From Clostridium guangxiense (lineage in GTDB: Bacteria > Bacillota > Clostridia > Clostridiales > Clostridiaceae): 43,303 nt of DNA. Positions 8,383 to 13,694 of the stretch are shown in pieces. The first letter of the stretch is position 1. Each line of letters begins with the position of its first letter. Under the pieces are notes generated by a model. It had not been told where the DNA came from. It searched no databases and was given only the letters and a program-made list of their open reading frames with translations. The DNA lies in assembly GCF_021043395.1 (NCBI RefSeq), contig NZ_JAJNKE010000037.1:1-43303 (forward strand), written 5' to 3'. The position numbers were made by a program, and so were the translations under genes.

Positions 8383-8850
8383 CTAAATATACTTTAGTAA
8401 ATTTGTACTTAGATCCGTAGGTAATATTCTTATTTCAAGCAAGATATTCTTGTCTGTTATCTTTTTTAGGGCATCAATTTCCATTTCATCTGCATAGACT
8501 GAAGTACTTAATCGCCTACTTCCTTTTTTGAAAGACATTCCTCCTATATTCACACTTTTTAATACGCCACCTTTATCTATAAATTGAAGTAATTCAAAAG
8601 GATTTCCAAAAATCATCATTAAATCCTCATATTCAGCTTCTTCTTCATAAATTTCAAGTGCACTATCAGCATCGCAAAATAGCACCTTTATATTTTCAGG
8701 TGTAGACATTTCAATGACAGTTTTCCTCATTTCATTATTAGCTGCTTCTTTATCAACTACCATTATTTCAGTTATATTCTCAATAGTACACCAATTATTT
8801 ATAATAAGTCCGTGCACTAATCTATCATCTAGTCTTACTATTTTTAGCAA
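8383..8850 (-). CDS. Mannose-family PTS EIIB
   Basis: 155 residues. The phosphorylated histidine is H13 in IVRLDDRLVHGLI, the conserved EIIB site of the Man family; the C-terminal NIGGMSFKKGSRRLSTSV is also characteristic. The protein is cytoplasmic and passes phosphate from EIIA to the sugar bound by EIIC-EIID. It starts with TTG at 8850, five bases after AGAGG. It is the second gene of the first PTS operon, 20 bp after EIIA. Confidence 0.9.
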   Translation of the reverse strand: MLKIVRLDDRLVHGLIINNWCTIENITEIMVVDKEAANNEMRKTVIEMSTPENIKVLFCDADSALEIYEEEAEYEDLMMIFGNPFELLQFIDKGGVLKSVNIGGMSFKKGSRRLSTSVYADEMEIDALKKITDKNILLEIRILPTDLSTNLLKYI

Positions 8851-8870
8851 ACTTATCCTCTCCCTATTCC

Positions 8871-9287
8871 TTAAATTTTGCCTTTAGCTTCATTCAAGGA
8901 TCTAAATTTCTCACTTACATTTACAATACCGTTTTTACCACTTTCTATAGCTATTTTAGAAACTTCCTCTAAACTTTCATTTATATGCGGTAAAACGTGT
9001 AAAAGCATAGGCATATTTAAGCCTGTGATAACATTTATATTGGGATCATTTAGCTGCATTGAGGTCGCATTGTAAGGTGTACCTCCTAATAAATCTACAA
9101 TGATAAGTATTTTTTCTAAACCTAAAGATTTAACCGCATCATTTATTTTAATTTGCAAGCTTTCTAAGCTTTCATCTTGTCCAAGACAAATAGCCTTAAC
9201 TTTTTCCTGCTTTCCATAAACCATTTCTACTGATTCTATCAGTGACTTTGCATATGGACCGTGAGATATTGCAATTATTCCAATCAT
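8871..9287 (-). CDS. Mannose-family PTS EIIA
   Basis: 138 residues. The phosphohistidine is H9 in IGIIAISHGPYA, and the conserved IIVDLLGGTPYNA follows at about residue 65. It accepts phosphate from HPr in the cytoplasm. It is the first gene of the EIIA-EIIB-EIICD-deaminase operon. The 371 bp between it and nagB carry the two tandem palindromes at 9337-9535, and no sigma54 -24/-12 box is found there, unlike the second PTS cluster, so the two operons appear to be controlled differently. Confidence 0.9.
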   Translation of the reverse strand: MIGIIAISHGPYAKSLIESVEMVYGKQEKVKAICLGQDESLESLQIKINDAVKSLGLEKILIIVDLLGGTPYNATSMQLNDPNINVITGLNMPMLLHVLPHINESLEEVSKIAIESGKNGIVNVSEKFRSLNEAKGKI

Positions 9288-9336
9288 ATTTTAATACACT
9301 CCTATTTATCGAGTTTAAATTAAGTCAATTAATAAA

Positions 9337-9535
9337 GATAAACCACCCTGAGACTTGAAATTTATTTGTACCAAAATGCCGTCTTCTGGTCATTATGGTG
9401 CACATGAATTTCAATAGTTGAAACGGTTTATCTATAGTGAAACTACTGCGAAACTTAAACTATATATGTACCAAAATACCAATTTTCAAGGCATTATGGT
9501 GCATATATAGTTTGTAGTTAGCTAGTTTCACTATA
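9337..9535 (-). promoter_or_regulatory. Two tandem ~100 bp palindromes with a shared core, in the PTS leader
   Basis: Palindrome 1 (9337-9432) is built from nested arms GATAAACC/GGTTTATC, TTGAAATT/AATTTCAA and the core TGTACCAAAATGCC/GGTCATTATGGTGCACA. Palindrome 2 (9433-9535) starts on the next base, with arms TATAGTGAAACTA/TAGTTTCACTATA, AAACTATATA/TATATAGTTT and the core TGTACCAAAATACC/GGCATTATGGTGCA. The cores are exactly 100 bp apart. The outer stems differ in sequence but still pair, so the structure seems conserved rather than the bases. The motif ATAGTGAAAC recurs at 9556-9565, with a partial inverted copy at about 9579-9589. A weak minus-strand promoter (ATGACA, 16 bp, TATAGT, about 9531-9558) would place both hairpins in the PTS leader RNA. 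Function is unknown. Confidence 0.7.
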
Positions 9536-9658
9536 TAAATTATAAGTAAACTGTCATAGTGAAACCAATTCATATATTAATTTCACTGTATATATATTAA
9601 ATCTACTATGAATAATTGTAAATCTTTTTAGTATTCCACATGCCTAATCACTCATAAT

Positions 9659-10384
9659 CTAAAGTCTACTTGCCGCTGCCTTATCAATAATAAATGTAAC
9701 ATCTTTATGAAGCTGAAGAATTGAAGCCGGTACCTTCGGATCTACTTTTCCTTTAATAGTTTTTTCCACTGCTTCAGCTTTTTCCTCTCCACTTGCTATA
9801 AGCAAAATTCTTCTTGAATCCATGATAGTTTTTATTCCCATACTTATTGCTTTTTTAGGTACACTATCTTTACCTTTAAAAAACCTCGAATTTGCCTCTA
9901 TTGTCCTCTCATCTAGTGTAACAAGATGAGTTCTAGTTTCAAAGTTTACATTTGGCTCATTAAAACCGATATGACCATTGGCTCCTATTCCAAGAATTTG
10001 GATATCTATTCCTCCCTCTTTTTTAATTGCACTTTCGTATCTAACACATTCCTCCTCTATATTCTTTGCATTTCCATTAGCAATATTCACATTTTCTAGA
10101 GGTACATTTATGTGTTTAAATAAATTATTCATCATAAAATAATGATAACTTTGCTCATTATTTTTATCTATTCCGTAATATTCGTCTAAATTAAAAGTCT
10201 TAATGCTTTTAAAGTCAATTTCCCTTTTATTATATAAGTTAATTAATTCTTTATATGTCCCTATAGGGGTGCTGCCAGTCGCGAGCCCTAAAACACTATC
10301 TGGTTTTAAAGTAACTTGACTTGATAAACTCCTTGCAGCTTTACTACTCATCTCATCATAATCCTTAACTATAACTATTCTCAT
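9659..10384 (-). CDS. nagB: Glucosamine-6-phosphate deaminase NagB
   Basis: Converts glucosamine 6-phosphate to fructose 6-phosphate and ammonia in the cytoplasm, the last step of amino-sugar catabolism. Conserved elements are LGLATGSTPIGTY (phosphate loop), FNLDEYYG (active-site Asp) and GIGANGHIGFNEP (catalytic His and Glu), plus PASILQLH near the C-terminus. The length of 241 residues is normal. The frame extends to a GTG at 10393, but that lies inside the AGGAGG ribosome site, so the ATG at 10384 is the start. No nagA deacetylase is adjacent. It sits between the two PTS operons, with repeats immediately upstream. Confidence 0.93.
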   Translation of the reverse strand: MRIVIVKDYDEMSSKAARSLSSQVTLKPDSVLGLATGSTPIGTYKELINLYNKREIDFKSIKTFNLDEYYGIDKNNEQSYHYFMMNNLFKHINVPLENVNIANGNAKNIEEECVRYESAIKKEGGIDIQILGIGANGHIGFNEPNVNFETRTHLVTLDERTIEANSRFFKGKDSVPKKAISMGIKTIMDSRRILLIASGEEKAEAVEKTIKGKVDPKVPASILQLHKDVTFIIDKAAASRL

Positions 10385-10516
10385 TAAGCACACCTCCTAA
10401 TATATTAATTGCAAAGTACAGGACTGCCGGATTATATAAATATTGCGAAGTAACAATATCTTGAGATGTTAAATTAAAGCTATAAAAATTTTAAGAGAGT
10501 GCTTGCTTTAGGCTCT

Positions 10517-10568
10517 AGAAGGATAACGATCATATACGGAGTTTGGGATGTAATCCCATTATCCTTCT
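10517..10568. other. Stem-loop with inner hairpin upstream of nagB
   Basis: An outer perfect stem AGAAGGATAA/TTATCCTTCT (10517-10526 and 10559-10568) encloses an inner stem TGGGAT/AATCCCA (10544-10557) and a 17-base unpaired segment CGATCATATACGGAG. It lies 133 bp upstream of nagB between an arm-like repeat fragment (10440-10460, ATTGCGAAGTAACAATATC) and the composite repeat. It could be a structured leader or one more repeat family. It resembles no riboswitch that I can name. Confidence 0.45.
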
Positions 10569-10610
10569 TTAACTTGTATTACGCATATATATATTAGCCC
10601 AAACCTCGTG

Positions 10611-10664
10611 TATGTTTACTCGCCTGTGGCTCAAACAGATTGAAATTTCTAAGCCTTTTAACAA
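10611..10664. repeat. Half copy of the core palindrome
   Basis: Read on the minus strand this segment gives TTTCAATCTGTTTGAGCC and GGCGAGT. These match the left arm end and loop of the complete core palindromes at 10.95 kb and 26.1 kb (CAATCTGTCTGAGC, then GCGAGT). The other arm is missing, so this is a truncated core attached to the composite repeat. Confidence 0.6.
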
Positions 10665-10950
10665 TCATCACCTAAGATTTATTAGCTTTCATTTAAATCA
10701 TCTCTTCAATACTGTTACTTCGCTAACCAGGAAATACAAGGTAACTTTTTCTCCGTTTCCCTACGAAAAATTTACTGTAAACATGGTTAATCAATAGAAA
10801 TTAATGGCAATATATTGTATAAAAATTTAATTAATTACAAAGATTAATGCCTAAAATTCCGTAGGTACGGAGGAATTTTTTCCTTGTACTACTGTGAAGG
10901 CGAAGCAATACTGCTGAAGAAACGATTTAAAAAAATTCTAATAAATCTTG
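10665..10950. repeat. Composite intergenic repeat, copy 2 (inverted copy of 1-296)
   Basis: Reverse complement of 1-296 with a few substitutions and one short indel (the copy at 1 has an extra TATTA-type unit near position 140). Both ends carry the AGTATTGC/TTACTTCGC arm motif. The right-hand arm is shared with the complete palindrome at 10898-11090, so arm, core, arm and insert form a chain. A short ORF at 10612-10797 lies within the repeat and has no ribosome site. Confidence 0.85.
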
Positions 10951-11090
10951 GTAAAAGAATCATAAAATACTTAGATATTTCAATCTGTCTGAGCTATAGC
11001 GAGTTATTGAAATATCTTAGTATTTTATGATTTTTTTACATTAGATTTATAGAATTTTTTTAATGTTGCAAAGCAGTATTGCTTCGCAAT
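10898..11090. repeat. Complete long palindromic repeat (arm-core-loop-core-arm)
   Basis: Outer arms: GCGAAGCAATACTGCTGAAG at the left and the inverted AAAGCAGTATTGCTTCGC at the right. The middle is AAAAAAATTCT plus ATAAATCT on each side. The inner stem is AATCATAAAATACTTAGAT paired with its complement, and the loop CTGTCTGAGCTATAGCGAGT. Total length is 193 bp, almost the same as the relative at 23956-24149. It ends five bases before the stop codon of the EIIA gene and probably acts as that operon's transcript end. Confidence 0.85.
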
Positions 11091-11095
11091 ATTTT

Positions 11096-11533
11096 TTAAA
11101 TACCTATGGTATCTTCTTCATCATTAGAATTGTTACTAGTTAAATTCTTAATGAATCTTCCTGTAGAATTTTTGCTAGAATTCACCACGAAATCAGCAAG
11201 CTCTGATATACTCATGTTATCCTTTTGAAATATAGCTTCTATAATAGAGCCCACATTACAGCCTGCTATTACTTCTATATTTTTATTTTCAATAGAGAGT
11301 TCAGCTGCACATTTAAAAGGAGTTCCACCTAAAATATCACATATGAATAAAGCTGTATCTTCTTTATGCCTATCCATGGTTTTTTTCATTTTCTCCTTTA
11401 ATGTAACATCGTTATCATCTTCTGTGAAATCTATATATTCTATTCCCTCATTTCCTCCAGCCAAAAATTCTATTGACCCTCTTACCATAGTTGCATATCT
11501 ACCGTGACCTGTTATAACTAAGATATTTTCCAT
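11096..11533 (-). CDS. Mannose-family PTS EIIA (second cluster)
   Basis: 145 residues. Phosphohistidine H10 lies in ILVITGHGRYA, and FICDILGGTPFKCA is the conserved second motif. The C-terminus is an acidic, Asn-rich tail (NSNDEEDTIGI) that is not part of the domain. It is the last gene of the EIIB-EIIC-EIID-EIIA operon, one base after EIID, and is followed at once by a long palindromic repeat. It donates phosphate to EIIB in the cytoplasm. Confidence 0.9.
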   Translation of the reverse strand: MENILVITGHGRYATMVRGSIEFLAGGNEGIEYIDFTEDDNDVTLKEKMKKTMDRHKEDTALFICDILGGTPFKCAAELSIENKNIEVIAGCNVGSIIEAIFQKDNMSISELADFVVNSSKNSTGRFIKNLTSNNSNDEEDTIGI

Positions 11534-11534
11534 T

Positions 11535-12335
11535 TTATAGCACCCCTAAAGCTGATAATAAAATTGCACATATGAATGTAAATAAAATAAGTATTGTTGG
11601 ATTTATATTCTTTTTCTTTAAGAAGAAAAACATTAAAAGTGTATATCCCATTGGAAGAAGATTAGGAAATATCTTATCAAGAAAATCCTTTTGTATTGAA
11701 ATTGAATGTCCCGAACTTATTGCCACCTTATATACAACATCTATGTGAACATATGAAGCTATTAATGCTCCTATTACTGTTACACCAAGTATTGTAGCAG
11801 ATTTAGAAATAAGTTTTGAATTTTTCTGTATGGTATCAATTGCTTTAACTCCTAAATTATAGCCAAGGCGTGTCCATAAAATACGTGATGCAAAAATACA
11901 TACATATGAAGCGAAAAATATTATTGGGCCAAGTACACTTCCTTGACTTGCAAACGATGCTGAAATACCTGCCACTATAGGAAGTACTGTAAACCAAAAT
12001 ATAGCATCTCCAATACCAGCTAGTGGTCCAAATAAAGCTACTCTTAAGCCCTTTATAAGACTTCTTTCTTCATTATTTTCTTCTAGGGATATTATAAGTC
12101 CCATTAAGAAGCCAACTGTAGTAGGTGTAGTATTTATAAATTCTAAGTTATCTTTCATAGCTTGAGATAATTTTTCTTTGTCATTTCCATAGATTTTTTT
12201 AAGAAATGGAAGCAGTGCATAAGTCCAACCACCGGCCTGCATTCTTTCATAGTTGAAGCTTGCCTGAAGTAAAACTGTTCTCAATCCCAGTTTGGTAATA
12301 TCTTGTTTAGTTAATTTTTTATTAGATTCCTTCAC
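11535..12335 (-). CDS. Mannose-family PTS EIID (second cluster)
   Basis: About 266 residues. The domain starts with LGLRTVLLQASFNYERMQ and contains GPLAGIGDAIFWFTVLPI, both EIID hallmarks, then several C-terminal membrane helices. It forms the membrane channel with EIIC. The frame is open to 12350, inside the end of EIIC. Of the non-ATG starts, the GTG at 12335 is best placed behind GGTGAAG; a GTG at 12347 or TTG at 12350 are alternatives. The overlap with EIIC suggests translational coupling. Confidence 0.88.
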   Translation of the reverse strand: MKESNKKLTKQDITKLGLRTVLLQASFNYERMQAGGWTYALLPFLKKIYGNDKEKLSQAMKDNLEFINTTPTTVGFLMGLIISLEENNEERSLIKGLRVALFGPLAGIGDAIFWFTVLPIVAGISASFASQGSVLGPIIFFASYVCIFASRILWTRLGYNLGVKAIDTIQKNSKLISKSATILGVTVIGALIASYVHIDVVYKVAISSGHSISIQKDFLDKIFPNLLPMGYTLLMFFFLKKKNINPTILILFTFICAILLSALGVL

Positions 12336-13125
12336 TGTAATCTTCACCAACTTTCATGTTTTTCTTTAATTCTTCATCTCTATCTCTAGCATTTTTTTCA
12401 TTAAAGAAATGATATAGTGCTAAAGCTATTCCAATAAGTGCTACTGGAAGTAAATTTGTAAAGTTTAAAAAGGATGCTGTTACAAAACCTACTATTAAAT
12501 AAGGAATAAATTCTACTTTTAACATTACTTTTAATAAAAGACCAAATCCAACAGCTGGCAAAATGTTTCCTGCTATTTCAAAACCATGAGATAACCATGT
12601 AGGCATACTAGCTACTAAAGCTTTCATTGGTTCTTGGGCAACATATGCGCATAAAAAAACCAAAACTCCATAAGTTATTCCAACTATTAAAGTAGTTAAA
12701 ATATTAAGCCTTGCAAAAGCTTTTGTATCTGCATCTTCAGCATATTTTTGTGCTTTTCCCATAAATACTGAAAAAGCTGAATAGTAGAATAATATTATAT
12801 ACTGCATAAGAAAACTAAATGGAAGCGCAAGTCCAATTGCTGCTTTGACATCCAGTTTAGCTGTATATGCTATAACTGTAGTCATAACACCTGCCAAAAT
12901 AGGGTTTGGAGGCTGAGTTCCTCCTACTGGTGTTAAACCTGCAAATGCTAATTCTGTTAATGCACCTGCAAGAAGTCCTGTATGGAGATCTCCTAAAATA
13001 AGTCCTGATAATGTACAAACTATTATTGGTCTGAATATATATAAACCTTCAAGCCAAAAATCAAATCCACATATGATAGCCATAATAGATAGTAAAATAC
13101 CTTGAATTAGTGTAATACTATGCAT
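12322..13125 (-). CDS. Mannose-family PTS EIIC (second cluster)
   Basis: 267 residues, largely hydrophobic. EIIC landmarks are ICGFDFWLEGLYIFRPIIV near the N-terminus and TPVGGTQPPNPILAGVM in the sugar-binding core. It resembles the N-acetylgalactosamine branch (AgaW-like) more than ManY by eye, but specificity is not certain. It lies 15 bp after EIIB and overlaps the start of EIID. Transcription is from the sigma54 promoter at 13649-13665. Confidence 0.9.
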   Translation of the reverse strand: MHSITLIQGILLSIMAIICGFDFWLEGLYIFRPIIVCTLSGLILGDLHTGLLAGALTELAFAGLTPVGGTQPPNPILAGVMTTVIAYTAKLDVKAAIGLALPFSFLMQYIILFYYSAFSVFMGKAQKYAEDADTKAFARLNILTTLIVGITYGVLVFLCAYVAQEPMKALVASMPTWLSHGFEIAGNILPAVGFGLLLKVMLKVEFIPYLIVGFVTASFLNFTNLLPVALIGIALALYHFFNEKNARDRDEELKKNMKVGEDYSEGI

Positions 13126-13140
13126 TGCCTTTCCTCCCTT

Positions 13141-13611
13141 TTATTCAATATCGTGCTTTATATCTCCAGGTGTATCTTGTATATATACATCTATGCCCTT
13201 TGATTTTATATACTTTAAATTTTCTAAGTCCTTGTCATCTACATATACCTTTTTAGTGATTGCTCTTTTTCCTTCTGAGAAGTGCATATTTCCTACGTTA
13301 ACCTTTTCAATTGGAACGCCGCCGTCCACAAGCTTTTTAACTGTTTCTGGTGTCTTACAAACTATAAATATTTTTTGTGATGGTGCTGCTTTTCCTATTA
13401 CATTTATAGTTTTTTCTACTGTAAAAAATCTGATTCCTACTCCAGAGCTTTCTGCTGTCATTGTCATTAACTGCTGCTGAACTGGCTGGTTTGCAGCTTC
13501 ATCATCCACTACAACTAGTAGGTTAGCTCCAAGTGAAGATGTCCATGTAACTCCAACCTGACCATGTACAAGTCTATTGTCGATACGAACTAATAAGATA
13601 TTTGGTTTCAT
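13141..13611 (-). CDS. Mannose-family PTS EIIB (second cluster)
   Basis: 156 residues with the phosphohistidine H16 in ILLVRIDNRLVHGQVG and the later KVNVGNMHFSEGKRAI. It is the first gene of the second PTS operon. Its ribosome site AAGGGG is eight bases from the ATG, and the leader from the predicted sigma54 start site is only about 27 nt. It phosphorylates the incoming sugar after receiving phosphate from the EIIA at the end of the operon. Confidence 0.9.
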   Translation of the reverse strand: MKPNILLVRIDNRLVHGQVGVTWTSSLGANLLVVVDDEAANQPVQQQLMTMTAESSGVGIRFFTVEKTINVIGKAAPSQKIFIVCKTPETVKKLVDGGVPIEKVNVGNMHFSEGKRAITKKVYVDDKDLENLKYIKSKGIDVYIQDTPGDIKHDIE

Positions 13612-13648
13612 AATTTATCCCCCTTTATTTTTTTATATAAATAATAAA

Positions 13649-13665
13649 AGCAAAAACCATGCCAA
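13649..13665 (-). promoter_or_regulatory. Sigma54 (-24/-12) promoter of the second PTS operon
   Basis: The minus strand reads TTGGCATGGTTTTTGCT. This keeps the invariant GG and GC exactly ten bases apart and matches TTGGCAYG-N4-TTGCW almost completely. The predicted start site is near 13638, 27 nt before the EIIB start codon. The sigma54 activator of the LevR family encoded just upstream is the expected partner. The -24 box lies inside the 3' arm of that gene's terminator. Confidence 0.85.
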
Positions 13666-13694
13666 ATAGTGTACATAACTATTTGGCATGGTTT
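13654..13694 (-). terminator. Terminator of the LevR-type gene, overlapping a sigma54 promoter
   Basis: A perfect 17 bp stem (13654-13670 with 13678-13694, arm AAACCATGCCAAATAGT), a seven-base loop, and on the minus strand the T-rich GGTTTTTGCTTTT. The stem begins within the stop codon of the regulator gene. Confidence 0.85.

Noticed and set aside
9288-9658. Sigma54 promoter for the first PTS operon
   Set aside because: I scanned for GG-N10-GC on the minus strand in the whole gap and found none; TTGGTACATATATAGT near 9470 has only half of the motif.
10612-10797. 61-codon ORF between nagB and the second PTS cluster
   Set aside because: It falls entirely within the repeat copies, and the other copy of the repeat does not keep the frame.
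10898-11090. CRISPR array or attachment site
   Set aside because: The repeats are long palindromes at single sites with no regular spacers, and no cas or integrase gene is adjacent.
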